Shown here: positions 49,657 through 59,073 of the stretch, piece after piece
How the letters are laid out: the number at the start of each line of letters is the position of its first letter
How positions within the stretch are numbered: position 1 is the stretch's first letter
Assembly (NCBI GenBank): GCA_014860445.1
Contig: JACZJT010000062.1
Span: 1-64,000 of the forward strand
From: Burkholderiales bacterium
Lineage (GTDB): Bacteria > Pseudomonadota > Gammaproteobacteria > Burkholderiales > SG8-39
Direction of reading: 5' to 3'
DNA: 64,000 nucleotides
The notes under the pieces: model-generated
Databases searched by the model: none
The model's input: only the letters and a program-made list of their open reading frames with translations
Told to the model about the DNA's origin: nothing
Position numbers and translations under genes: made by a program

Positions 49657-50675
49657 TGCGTCTGCCGTGGTTCCAGTATCAGGCGCCGAAGAGCGTGGCG
49701 GAAGCCGCGCGCATGCTCGCAGGCGAAGGGCCGCGCGGCATGCTCATCGCGGGCGGTACCGACCTTCTGCCGAATATGAAGCGCCGCCAGCAGACGCCGG
49801 CAACGCTCATATCGCTCAAGCGGGTCGAAGGGCTCAAGAAGATCGCCAACGGTTCCGGCCTCACGCTGGGCGCCGGCCTCACGCTGACCGAGGTCGTCGG
49901 AGCACTCGCCGTGCGCGAAAAGTATCGCGGCCTCTGGCAGGCGGCCGCGCAGGTGGCTTCCCCGCACTTGCGCAACATGGGCACGCTGGGCGGCAATCTG
50001 TGCCTGGACACGCGCTGCAATTACTACAACCAGAACGAGGATTGGCGCGAAGCCATCGGGTACTGCATGAAGAAGGAGGGCAAGACCTGCTGGGTCGCGA
50101 CCGCCAGCAAGCGCTGCCTCGCGGTGTCGTCGACCGATACCGCGCCGGCGCTGATCGCGCTCGGCGCCAAAGTGCGCCTGGTTTCCGCTGCAGGCGATCG
50201 CGAACTCGAACTCGCGAGCCTCTATAACAACGACGGCATGGACTACATCACGCGCAAGCCGGACGAGATCCTGACCGAGGTGGTCCTGCCGGATTCCGCC
50301 GGCTGGAAGAGCACGTACTGGAAACTGCGCCGGCGCGGATCCTTCGACTTTCCGCTGCTGGGCGTGGCCGCGGCGGTGCGCGCCGCGGCGGATGGCACGG
50401 TCGAGGAAGCGCGCCTGGTACTGGGAGCGGTGGCCTCGCAACCGATCGTCGCGAGCAAGGCGAGCGAGTTTCTCGTCGGCAAAAAGCTGACGGACGAGCT
50501 CATTGCCGAGGCCGGCAGATTGGCCGCGTCCCGCGCCAAGCCCATGGACAACACCGATCTGGATGTCTACTGGCGCAAGGAAGTCGTGCCCAGTTTCGTC
50601 GGCTATGCGCTGCGCGAAATTCGCGGCGACGACATGCGCGCCGTACGCATGCAGACGGCCCGCCAGGCGCTTTGA
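49653..50675 (+). CDS. FAD-binding subunit with [4Fe-4S] insertion (4-hydroxybenzoyl-CoA reductase beta-like)
   Basis: LIAGGTDLLPNMKRR; HLRNMGTLGGNLCLDTRCNYYNQNEDWREAIGYCMKKEGKTCWVATASKRCLAV: cysteine-rich insertion typical of HcrB. Confidence 0.9.
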   Translation: MMRLPWFQYQAPKSVAEAARMLAGEGPRGMLIAGGTDLLPNMKRRQQTPATLISLKRVEGLKKIANGSGLTLGAGLTLTEVVGALAVREKYRGLWQAAAQVASPHLRNMGTLGGNLCLDTRCNYYNQNEDWREAIGYCMKKEGKTCWVATASKRCLAVSSTDTAPALIALGAKVRLVSAAGDRELELASLYNNDGMDYITRKPDEILTEVVLPDSAGWKSTYWKLRRRGSFDFPLLGVAAAVRAAADGTVEEARLVLGAVASQPIVASKASEFLVGKKLTDELIAEAGRLAASRAKPMDNTDLDVYWRKEVVPSFVGYALREIRGDDMRAVRMQTARQAL

Positions 50676-50865
50676 GCCCGGCGGTCGGACGCGCTGTTCA
50701 CCGCGTTTCGGCGGCTGCAGTCGGCTCGCGATTTTCCCGGTTCCGGCATTAGTCCTGCCGCGGTTGCGCGTATACTTCACCGACGCGGCAGAAAGGCGTG
50801 GGCGGAAACTCGCAGGGGCGAAGACGCCGGCTTTTCTTTTTCCATGCACTGAATTGGAAGTGCGC

Positions 50866-51327
50866 ATGAAATCAATGCGATCCGAAGTGGTCCAAGGCGG
50901 GCTTGCAATGCTGCTCTCCGGCGTCTGCCTGTCCGCAGCGGCGACCCTCGGTGAGGATGCGGGTTCGGTGGCGGTCGATCAGGCGCAACTGCAGGCCGGA
51001 CTCAAAGTCAGCGGCACTGCGAAGTTTTCAGTACACCAGCTGCAACTGTCTTCGGGCACCATGGTCAAGGAATATGTGTCGCCGGCGGGGATGGTGTTCG
51101 CCGTGTCCTGGCAGGGCCCGTCGATCCCGGATCTGCAGCAGGTGCTGGGCCGGTATTTCGAAGCGTATGTGGACATGTTGAAGAACCGTGGCAACGCGGG
51201 CGGTGCAAGCGCGACGCAGCAGTCCGGGCTCGTCGTGCAAAGCGGCGGGCATATGCGCGCCTACTTCGGCCGGGCGTACATTGCGCCGATGTTGCCGCGG
51301 GGTGTTGCCGCGGAAGAAATCGAGTAG
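50866..51327 (+). CDS. DUF2844-like secreted protein
   Basis: Signal peptide; YVSPAGMVFAVSWQGPSIPDLQQVLGRYF; adjacent to DUF3443-like gene. Confidence 0.72.
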   Translation: MKSMRSEVVQGGLAMLLSGVCLSAAATLGEDAGSVAVDQAQLQAGLKVSGTAKFSVHQLQLSSGTMVKEYVSPAGMVFAVSWQGPSIPDLQQVLGRYFEAYVDMLKNRGNAGGASATQQSGLVVQSGGHMRAYFGRAYIAPMLPRGVAAEEIE

Positions 51328-51338
51328 GGCCCGGCCGC

Positions 51339-52586
51339 ATGCGCTACGGACTTGCGTCGGCATTGCTTGCAGCCCTCACCCTGATCCAGGGTTGCGGCGG
51401 CGGCGGTGGGGGCGGCGGCGACGCTGCAGCGCCGGCGCCGACTCCGGCTGCCGCGCCTAGTGCCGTCACGACCGTTTCCACGGCGGCGAATGTACACCCG
51501 ATATCCGTCAATCCCGGATTGTCAAACAACATCAATCTGGCGTTCACCAGCGTAACGCTGTGCGCACCGGGCAGCAGCACCAACTGTCAGACCATAGACA
51601 ATATCGTCGTAGACACCGGGTCCAGCGGGCTGCGCGTACTATCTTCCGCGCTGTCGGCTACGCTGGGCCTGCGGCAACAAGTCGATGCCGGCGGCACGCC
51701 ACTGATCGAATGCGCGCATTTCGTGGACGGCTATGCCTGGGGCCCGGTCAAGCTGGCGGACCTGAAACTCTCAGGCGAACTGGCGAGTTCGCTGCCGATC
51801 CAGGTGATGGGCGATCCGAATTACCCCGGGGTGCCGACCCGATGCGCGGCCACCGGCCCGTCGAAGAACAGCGTACAGGAATTGCGCGCCAACGGAATAC
51901 TCGGTGTCAGTGTGTTCCGGCAGGACTGCGGCAGCGCCTGCACGCTGCCCAACAACCGGGGCTTGTACTACGCCTGCCTCTCGCCTTTCTTTTGCGCGCA
52001 GGCAGCGGTCCCGCTGGCGCAGCAGGTGCAGAATCCGGTATCGATGTTTGCGGTCAACAACAATGGCGTGATCATCCAGCTGCCCTCGGTGCCGGCGGTC
52101 GGCGCTGCGACCGTGAGCGGTTCGCTGGTGTTCGGCATCGGCACGCAGTCCAACAACGCGATCGGAGCGGCAACCGTGCTGGGCGTGAACCCGGCCAACG
52201 GGAATTTCACCACGCTCTACAAGGGCAGCAGCTACACGGCCAGCTTTTTAGACAGCGGGTCCAACGGGCTGTTTATTTCGGACAGCATTGCCGTCTGCGG
52301 AAGCGCGACGGCGGCACCGGGATTCTACTGTCCCGCTTCGACCATCAACGGCTCCGCGGTGCTTCAGGGGACCAACGGGACCAGCGCAACGGTCGATTTC
52401 AGCATCGCCGACGTGGGAAGCCTGCTCGCCGCAAATCCGGGCTTTTCCGCCTTCGCGAATGTGGGAGCGCCCTTCCTCTCGAACAGCTTCGACTGGGGTC
52501 TGCCGTTCTTCTACGGACGCAATGTCTACACGGCGATCGAAGGCGCCGGCACGCCGGCCGGACCCGGGCCTTATGTCGCGTTTTAG
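51339..52586 (+). CDS. DUF3443-like lipoprotein with two D(T/S)GS motifs (aspartic protease-like)
   Basis: Lipobox-like LIQGC; IVVDTGSSGLRVLSS and SFLDSGSNGLFISD. Confidence 0.75.
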   Translation: MRYGLASALLAALTLIQGCGGGGGGGGDAAAPAPTPAAAPSAVTTVSTAANVHPISVNPGLSNNINLAFTSVTLCAPGSSTNCQTIDNIVVDTGSSGLRVLSSALSATLGLRQQVDAGGTPLIECAHFVDGYAWGPVKLADLKLSGELASSLPIQVMGDPNYPGVPTRCAATGPSKNSVQELRANGILGVSVFRQDCGSACTLPNNRGLYYACLSPFFCAQAAVPLAQQVQNPVSMFAVNNNGVIIQLPSVPAVGAATVSGSLVFGIGTQSNNAIGAATVLGVNPANGNFTTLYKGSSYTASFLDSGSNGLFISDSIAVCGSATAAPGFYCPASTINGSAVLQGTNGTSATVDFSIADVGSLLAANPGFSAFANVGAPFLSNSFDWGLPFFYGRNVYTAIEGAGTPAGPGPYVAF

Positions 52587-52667
52587 CTTGCGTTTTAGGT
52601 CGCGTTCTAGCCCGCATTCGGGGCCGGCCTATGGCGCCGACGCGGCAGACTGCACACGCCTGCGCGC

Positions 52668-54599
52668 ATGCGCATAGTTCCGGCCGAACTCGCATTCGAC
52701 GCCGAAGGAACGCCGACCTCGCCAGTCTACGGCGACGTCTATCACAGTGCCGAATCCGGTCCAGGACAGGCACAACATGTATTTCTCGCGGGCAACGGCC
52801 TGCCGGGCAGATGGGCGCGTGCGCGGGTTTTCACGATAGTCGAGACCGGATTCGGGCTGGGCCTGAATTTTCTCGCCACCTGGCGCGCCTGGCGCGCCGA
52901 CCCGGAGCGCTGCGAGCGTCTGCATTTCGTATCCATCGAAAAGCACCCGTTCGATCGCGATGCGCTCGCGGCGCTGCATCGGCGCTACGGCGAATTCGCG
53001 TCCCTGGCCGAACAGCTGCGGGATGCGTGGCCGCCGCCGGTTTCCGGACTGCACCGTCTGCATTTCGAGGACGAGCGGCTGATGCTGACCGTGGCCTTCG
53101 GCGACGTAAACGATCTCGCGCCGCGGCTGCGTCTGCACGCCGACGCTTTTTATCTGGACGGTTTCTCGCCGCGGCTCAACCAGGACATGTGGTCGCCGCT
53201 GCTGATGCGCAGTCTTGCGCGGCTCGCCCGTCAGGGTGCCACGCTTGCGACCTATTCGAGCGCGGCCCCGGTGCGCCAGGCACTGGAGGCGGCCGGGTTC
53301 AATATGGAGAAGTGTCCCGGCTTCGGGCGCAAGCGTGAAATGCTGCGCGGCAGCTACCAGCCGCGGCGTGCGCAGGCGGGGCAGGCGGTGGCCGGCGCGC
53401 GCAGCGGCCGCCATGCGATCGTGATCGGCGCCGGTATCGCCGGGGCGGCAATCTGTGAGCGTCTCGCGCGGCGTGGCTGGGACATCGACCTGATCGAAGG
53501 CCGCGCACCGCCGGCAGGGCAGGTGCCGGCGAAATATGCCGGGGTGTTCCACCCGCACATTTCACGCGATGACTGCATTCTGTCGCGGGCGGCGCGCAAT
53601 GGATTTTTGTATGCCATCCAGCGCTGGCTCGCGCTGGAGCGTTCAGGGCTAAAGCTGAGCTGGTCGTGTTGCGGCGTGCTGCAACTCGCCGGCGGTCCGG
53701 CGCAGGCGCAGCGGATGATCGCGGCAGTTGCGGCGATGGGCTTTCCAGCCGATTTCCTGCAATACCTCGAACGCGAGGCAGCCGAGCAGCATGCCGGCTG
53801 CGAACTGGGCAGTGGCGGCTGGTGGTATCCCGGTGCAGGATGGATGCGGCCCCTGAGCCTGATCGCGGCGCAACTCGCCGCGGCCGGTCGGGGATTGCGA
53901 ATGCACTACGGCGCCAGGGTGGAGACCATCCATCACGAGGGCGAGTGCTGGCACGCCTTGGACGCAGGGGGCAAACGCCTCGCCGCCGCCCCGGTGCTGG
54001 TGCTCGCGAATGCGAACGATGCGGTGCGGCTCGCCCACATCGCGCAGCCGCTGCAACAGACCCGCGGACAGGTCAGTTACCTGCCCGAAGCGGCGATGCG
54101 CGCGCCCCGGGCAGTCCTGACCGGTTCGGGATATGTGCTGCCGGCAGTCGACGGCGTGATCGTGACCGGCAGTACCTACGATCGCGACGACAGCGACCCG
54201 GAGCCGCAGGCGCGCAGCCACGCCGAAAATCTGCACAGCCTCGCACAGATGATGCCGCACACGGTCGTGCAGGCCAACGCGGCGGAACTCGACGGCGCAG
54301 TGGGCTTTCGTTGCGCCGCGCCCGATCACCTGCCCCTGGTGGGCGCGCTGCCCGATGTGGACGCGGCGCGTGCCGGCAAGACGGCGCTGACCGGTGCGCA
54401 GCTGGCGGATCTGCCGCGCCGCGACGGGCTTTACTGCGCAAGCGCTTATGCTTCGCGCGGGCTGGTCTGGGCCGCGCTGGCGGGCGAAATGCTCGCCAGT
54501 CAGCTTGAGGGCGAACCCATGCCGCTCGAGGGCGATCTGATCGATGCGCTCGATCCTGGCCGTTTCGTGATGAAACAGGCGCGCCGCGGAATCCTGTAG
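52668..54599 (+). CDS. mnmC: Bifunctional tRNA mnm5s2U biosynthesis protein MnmC
   Basis: PVYGDVYHSAESGPGQAQHVFLAGNGLPGRW; VETGFGLGLNFLATW; C-terminal FAD oxidase AIVIGAGIAGAAICERLARRGWDIDLIEG. Confidence 0.95.
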   Translation: MRIVPAELAFDAEGTPTSPVYGDVYHSAESGPGQAQHVFLAGNGLPGRWARARVFTIVETGFGLGLNFLATWRAWRADPERCERLHFVSIEKHPFDRDALAALHRRYGEFASLAEQLRDAWPPPVSGLHRLHFEDERLMLTVAFGDVNDLAPRLRLHADAFYLDGFSPRLNQDMWSPLLMRSLARLARQGATLATYSSAAPVRQALEAAGFNMEKCPGFGRKREMLRGSYQPRRAQAGQAVAGARSGRHAIVIGAGIAGAAICERLARRGWDIDLIEGRAPPAGQVPAKYAGVFHPHISRDDCILSRAARNGFLYAIQRWLALERSGLKLSWSCCGVLQLAGGPAQAQRMIAAVAAMGFPADFLQYLEREAAEQHAGCELGSGGWWYPGAGWMRPLSLIAAQLAAAGRGLRMHYGARVETIHHEGECWHALDAGGKRLAAAPVLVLANANDAVRLAHIAQPLQQTRGQVSYLPEAAMRAPRAVLTGSGYVLPAVDGVIVTGSTYDRDDSDPEPQARSHAENLHSLAQMMPHTVVQANAAELDGAVGFRCAAPDHLPLVGALPDVDAARAGKTALTGAQLADLPRRDGLYCASAYASRGLVWAALAGEMLASQLEGEPMPLEGDLIDALDPGRFVMKQARRGIL

Positions 54600-54682
54600 T
54601 GCCTGATCGTTCTAGCTAGGATCGGCCCCGATGCGGGCCGCGGGGGTCCCCGTGTTAGCAGGGGCATAGGCGCTCCGGTACA

Positions 54683-54704
54683 CGACCGTTGCGACACACG
54701 GTCG
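54683..54704. promoter_or_regulatory. Dyad upstream of RND adaptor gene (candidate operator)
   Basis: CGACCGT-N8-ACGGTCG, 7-bp perfect arms. Confidence 0.35.
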
Positions 54705-54811
54705 ATTGATGATATAGATTGCCGTCCATTCGCTGCAGCAGAGGAGTTTAAAATCGACGCGAGTACGTTCCCGCCCGGTCAAAGGGCGCGCAAGCTGAAT
54801 CCGAGCGCGGC

Positions 54812-55909
54812 ATGAATCGCTTGCGCATGCCGCGGGTAGTTGCGTGCCGGAGACCGGCTTTGCGCACTGTTCTCGTACCTATCGTGCTTCTGGCGGCGTT
54901 GGCGGGGTGCGGTGCGGAGTCCAATGGCAAACCCGCCGCCCGGCAAGCGCGTGCGCATCTGGTCGAACTGGCGGTGGCGGAACCCGGGCGCCTGTCCTAT
55001 ACGGCCGACCGCGCGGGTAGCCTGCGCGCGCTGCGCGAAGTGATGATCGTCAACCAGGAGGAGGGCCGGCTCACCGAACTGCGCGTGCGCGAAGGCGACC
55101 GCGTCAAGGCTGGCCAGGTGCTGGTGCGCTATGACGACCAGATCCTGCGCGCCCAACTCGACAAGGCCAGCGCCACACTGGGACAGGCGGAACTGGACCA
55201 TCGCCGCAATCAGCAATTGAAGGCGAAAGGTTTTGTCAGCGAAGACGCGGTCGCGCGCGCAGCGACCAACCTCGAGATCGCGCGCGCCGAGGTGCGGTTG
55301 CTGCAAACGCGGGTACAGCACATGACCATCGCTGCGCCTTTCTCCGGCGTGGTTGCGAAACGCCTGGTCGAGCCGGGCAATGTGACGCCGCAGCACACGC
55401 ACCTGCTCACTGTGATCGATCCCTCGCAGCTGGTGACCGATGTGAATGTCTCCGAACTGGTGATGCCCTATCTGTCGGTGGGGGCGTCGGCCGAGGTGCG
55501 CATCGATGCGCTGGGCGAGGCGCTGCACCCGGGCAAGATCGTGCGCATCCACCCGACCATCGATTCCGCCACGCGCACCGGCCGTGTCGAAGTGGTGCTC
55601 AATCCGGTGCCGCAGGGTGCGCGGCCCGGCCAGTTCTGCCGCGTGCTGCTTTCCACCGGCAGCCGCGAATGGCTGGTGGTACCACTGGCCGCACTGCAGC
55701 GCGACGCGCAGGGCGAATTCGTTTATGCCTACCAGCAGGACAGCACCGTGCGCCGGGCCGGCATCACGAGCGGCCTGCGCCTTGCCGACCGCGTGGAAAT
55801 TCGCGCGGGACTGGAACGCGGCGCAAAAGTCGTCGTGAAGGGCTTTCTCGGGCTTGCGCCCGGCCAGAAGGTGAAGCCGGTCGAAGCGCGCGCGGCGAAG
55901 GATAGTTAG
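54812..55909 (+). CDS. RND efflux periplasmic adaptor subunit
   Basis: Lipobox-like LAALAGC; EEGRLTELRVREGDRVKAGQVLVRYDD; TIAAPFSGVVAKRLVEPGNV. Confidence 0.94.
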   Translation: MNRLRMPRVVACRRPALRTVLVPIVLLAALAGCGAESNGKPAARQARAHLVELAVAEPGRLSYTADRAGSLRALREVMIVNQEEGRLTELRVREGDRVKAGQVLVRYDDQILRAQLDKASATLGQAELDHRRNQQLKAKGFVSEDAVARAATNLEIARAEVRLLQTRVQHMTIAAPFSGVVAKRLVEPGNVTPQHTHLLTVIDPSQLVTDVNVSELVMPYLSVGASAEVRIDALGEALHPGKIVRIHPTIDSATRTGRVEVVLNPVPQGARPGQFCRVLLSTGSREWLVVPLAALQRDAQGEFVYAYQQDSTVRRAGITSGLRLADRVEIRAGLERGAKVVVKGFLGLAPGQKVKPVEARAAKDS

Positions 55910-55910
55910 C

Positions 55911-58900
55911 GTGCGCCGCGGCGGCATCGCGGTCTGGTGCATCCATCACCCCGTAAGCACGCTGATGCTTACGCTGACCGCGATCGTGCTCGGCGCGTTT
56001 GCGCTCAGCCGGCTTTCGATCGACCTGCTGCCGCAGCTTATCTATCCGCAGATCGGGGTGCGCATCCTCGATTCCGCGGTGCCTGCGAACATCATGGAGG
56101 ATCAGGTGACGCGCCAGCTCGAGGAGCAGCTGGCGATTACCGAGGATTCCAGCGGCGTCGAGTCGACCACGCTCGAGGGCACCACCGAACTGGAGCTGTA
56201 TTTCGATTACGGCAAGGATATCGACGTCGCGCTGCGCGACGCGAGCACGCGGCTGGATCGCGCCAAGCGCTTCCTGCCGGCCACCATCGATCCGCCCATC
56301 ATCTTCAAGCGCGATCCCTCGCAGATTCCGGTGATGGAATTCGTGGTGTCGTCGCCGTTGCGCGACGTGACCGAAATGCGCACCTGGACGGACGATGTGT
56401 TCGCCAAGTATTTCCTCAATGTCCCGGGCGTGGCCGCCGTCGAAGTGGGCGGCGGGCTGGTGCGCGAGGTGCAGGTGCTGCCGGACCAGCGCCGGCTTGC
56501 CGGTCTGGGGCTCTCGGTCGATGCAATCGTGCAGGCGATCGAGCGCGGCAACGTCGACGCGCCCGCCGGCCGCTTGCGCATGGCAGGGCAGGAGTATTCG
56601 AGCCGCACCGCGGGCCGGATCACCAGCGTTGCGGCGCTGGGCGCACTGCCGATCCGGCTGCCCAAAGGCGCGTCGGTGCCGCTTTCGGACATTGCGCAGG
56701 TGATCGATACGCACGAGGATGAGCGCATCCGCGTGCGCTACAACGGCACGTTGGGCGTGCGCGTGTCGGTGCAAAAACAGCCGACCGCCAATACGGTTGA
56801 TGTCGCCGAGGGCGTCAATGCGCGCCTCGCCGAGTTGCGCGAGCGCAGCGTGGTGCCCGCAGACGTGCAGGTCGATATGGTGTCGAACCAGGCGGTGTAC
56901 GTGCGCCAGTCGATCGACAATGCCACCCTGGCTGCACTGGCCGGCGCCCTGCTCGCGATGCTGGTGGTGTATGTTTTTCTTGGCAGCGTGCGCGGCACGC
57001 TCATCATCGGCAGCGCAATTCCGATTTCGATCATGATCGCGTTTTCCATCATGGCGCTGGGCGGCCTGTCACTGAACCTGATGACGCTGGGCGGGCTCGC
57101 GCTCGGCATCGGCATGCTGATCGACAATACCATCGTGATGCTGGAGAACATCGAGCGTCACCAGCGTGAAGGCGAGGGGGCCGTCGAGGCCGCGGAGAAC
57201 GCCGCCGCCGAAGTGAACAGCCCGATCATCGCCTCGACCAGCACCAATCTCGCCGCGGTGCTGCCGTTCCTGTTCATCAGCGGGCTGGTCGGGCTGCTGT
57301 TTCGCGAATTGATTTTCACCATTTCGGCCTCGATCGTCGCCTCGCTCGTCGTGGCGGTAACGCTGGTGCCGGCGCTCGCCGCGCGCGGCCGGCCGGCGCC
57401 GCCGTCGCGGATTACCCGCGCGGTGCGCGGCATGGTCGCCGCCGCGCAGCGCGTGTACATACCGGCCGTCTCGGCCATTCTCAAGGCGCCGTGGCTGTCA
57501 GTGGTGGTGGCGGTCGCGCTGCTCGCCGGCTTTGGCACGCTCTTTTTTCAGCTCGCGGGCAAGCAGGCATTTCTCCCGAAAATGGACGACGGCCGCGTGC
57601 AGGTAACCGTGTTCACCGATCCGGGCGGCTCGCTCGAGAAGATGGACCGCACGGTGTTGCGGCTCGAGGAACTGGCGCGCGCGCAGGGCGAGGTCGAAGG
57701 CATTTCGGCTCTCGTCGGCGGGTCGATCTTCGGGCGCTCGCAGCGCGAACGTCCGAGCCGGAGCACGCTCAGTTTTCAGCTGGTGCCGGTGGACGCGCGC
57801 GCGCGCAGCGTAGAGCAGTGGGTGGACGATTATGCGCGCGCGGTCGCGGCCGAGGAGCTTGCCGGGGTCAAGGTGCTCGCGCGCGCCGCGGGTATACGCG
57901 GCGTGCGCACGTCGCGCGCCGACGAGGACGTGAGCGTGCGCGTGCAGGGGCCGGACCTCGCGGTCCTCGCTTCGCTTGGAGACGCGCTGGTGAAGCGCCT
58001 GCGCGGCAGGCCCGGCCTGCGCAACGCACAGCACTCGGCCGAGGAGCGGCGCCAGGAGTTCGCGGTACGCGTCGATCGCACGCGCGCCGCCGAACTCGGC
58101 GTCGACGTGACACAGATCGGACGCGCACTGCGTTTCGCGCTCGACGGCATCGTGGTGAGCGACTTCATCGAGGCCGACCGCGTCTACGACGTGCGCGTGC
58201 GTCTGCCGCGCGGCACCATCGACAGCCCGGCTGCGATGGAGGCGATACTTCTGTTCGGCGCGCAGGGCGGCAAGCCGGCGATCTATCTCGGCGATGTCGC
58301 GCGCGTCGATCTGGCGGTGGCGCCCACAGAGATCCGGCGCGAGAACCAGCGGCGCATCGTCGAGGTGAGCGCCGCGCTCACCGGCGATCTGCCGCTAGGC
58401 GCGGTACTGGCAAGCGTGCGCGAGGATCTGCGCGACTTCAAACTGCCGGACGGATATTCGCTCTACTTCGGCGGCGCCTACGAGAGCCTGCAGCGCGGCA
58501 ACGTCCTGGTGGCCACGCTCGCCTCGCTGGCGCTTTTTCTGGTGTTCGTAGTGATGGCGGTGCAATACGAGTCGCTGCGCAATCCGGCGGTGATCATGCT
58601 GGGCGTGCCTTTCGCGCTGATCGGCGTGGTGATTGGACTGCTGGTCACCGGGCTGCCTTTGTCGATGCCGGTGTGGCTGGGGATCATCATGCTGATCGGG
58701 GTGGTGGTGAACAACGCCATCGTGCTGGTCGAGTACATCGAACTGCTGCGCGCGCGGGGCGCGGGCGTGCGCGAGGCGATCATCGAATCGGCGCGGCTGC
58801 GCCTGCGGCCGATCCTGATGACCACGCTGACCACCGTCGCGGGCATGTCGCCGCTCGCCTTCGGCCTGGGCGAAGGCTCCGAAATGCTGCGGCCGCTAGC

Positions 58901-59042
58901 GGTGTGCATGGTATTCGGGCTTGCATTTTCGATGTTCGTGAGCCTGTTGCTGATTCCGTCGATCTATTTGCTCGCGCAGCCGCGCGCGGCGCGTTCCGAA
59001 CTTGCCGCTGCGCTTCCCGCGGCGGCGGGGGATTCTCTATGA
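55911..59042 (+). CDS. RND efflux permease (AcrB/MdtC superfamily)
   Basis: 1043 aa; HHPVSTLMLTLTAIVLGAFALSRL; LGGLALGIGMLIDNTIVMLENIERH; VNNAIVLVEYIELLRARG; GTG start. Confidence 0.95.
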   Translation: MRRGGIAVWCIHHPVSTLMLTLTAIVLGAFALSRLSIDLLPQLIYPQIGVRILDSAVPANIMEDQVTRQLEEQLAITEDSSGVESTTLEGTTELELYFDYGKDIDVALRDASTRLDRAKRFLPATIDPPIIFKRDPSQIPVMEFVVSSPLRDVTEMRTWTDDVFAKYFLNVPGVAAVEVGGGLVREVQVLPDQRRLAGLGLSVDAIVQAIERGNVDAPAGRLRMAGQEYSSRTAGRITSVAALGALPIRLPKGASVPLSDIAQVIDTHEDERIRVRYNGTLGVRVSVQKQPTANTVDVAEGVNARLAELRERSVVPADVQVDMVSNQAVYVRQSIDNATLAALAGALLAMLVVYVFLGSVRGTLIIGSAIPISIMIAFSIMALGGLSLNLMTLGGLALGIGMLIDNTIVMLENIERHQREGEGAVEAAENAAAEVNSPIIASTSTNLAAVLPFLFISGLVGLLFRELIFTISASIVASLVVAVTLVPALAARGRPAPPSRITRAVRGMVAAAQRVYIPAVSAILKAPWLSVVVAVALLAGFGTLFFQLAGKQAFLPKMDDGRVQVTVFTDPGGSLEKMDRTVLRLEELARAQGEVEGISALVGGSIFGRSQRERPSRSTLSFQLVPVDARARSVEQWVDDYARAVAAEELAGVKVLARAAGIRGVRTSRADEDVSVRVQGPDLAVLASLGDALVKRLRGRPGLRNAQHSAEERRQEFAVRVDRTRAAELGVDVTQIGRALRFALDGIVVSDFIEADRVYDVRVRLPRGTIDSPAAMEAILLFGAQGGKPAIYLGDVARVDLAVAPTEIRRENQRRIVEVSAALTGDLPLGAVLASVREDLRDFKLPDGYSLYFGGAYESLQRGNVLVATLASLALFLVFVVMAVQYESLRNPAVIMLGVPFALIGVVIGLLVTGLPLSMPVWLGIIMLIGVVVNNAIVLVEYIELLRARGAGVREAIIESARLRLRPILMTTLTTVAGMSPLAFGLGEGSEMLRPLAVCMVFGLAFSMFVSLLLIPSIYLLAQPRAARSELAAALPAAAGDSL

Positions 59043-59073
59043 TGTCGGCAGCCATGGAAAGGAGAAATGCCGC

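Noticed and set aside
51560-53338. 592-aa plus-strand ORF overlapping DUF3443-like and mnmC genes
   Set aside because: Alternative frame; low-complexity R/G/Q content, conflicts with two well-supported genes.
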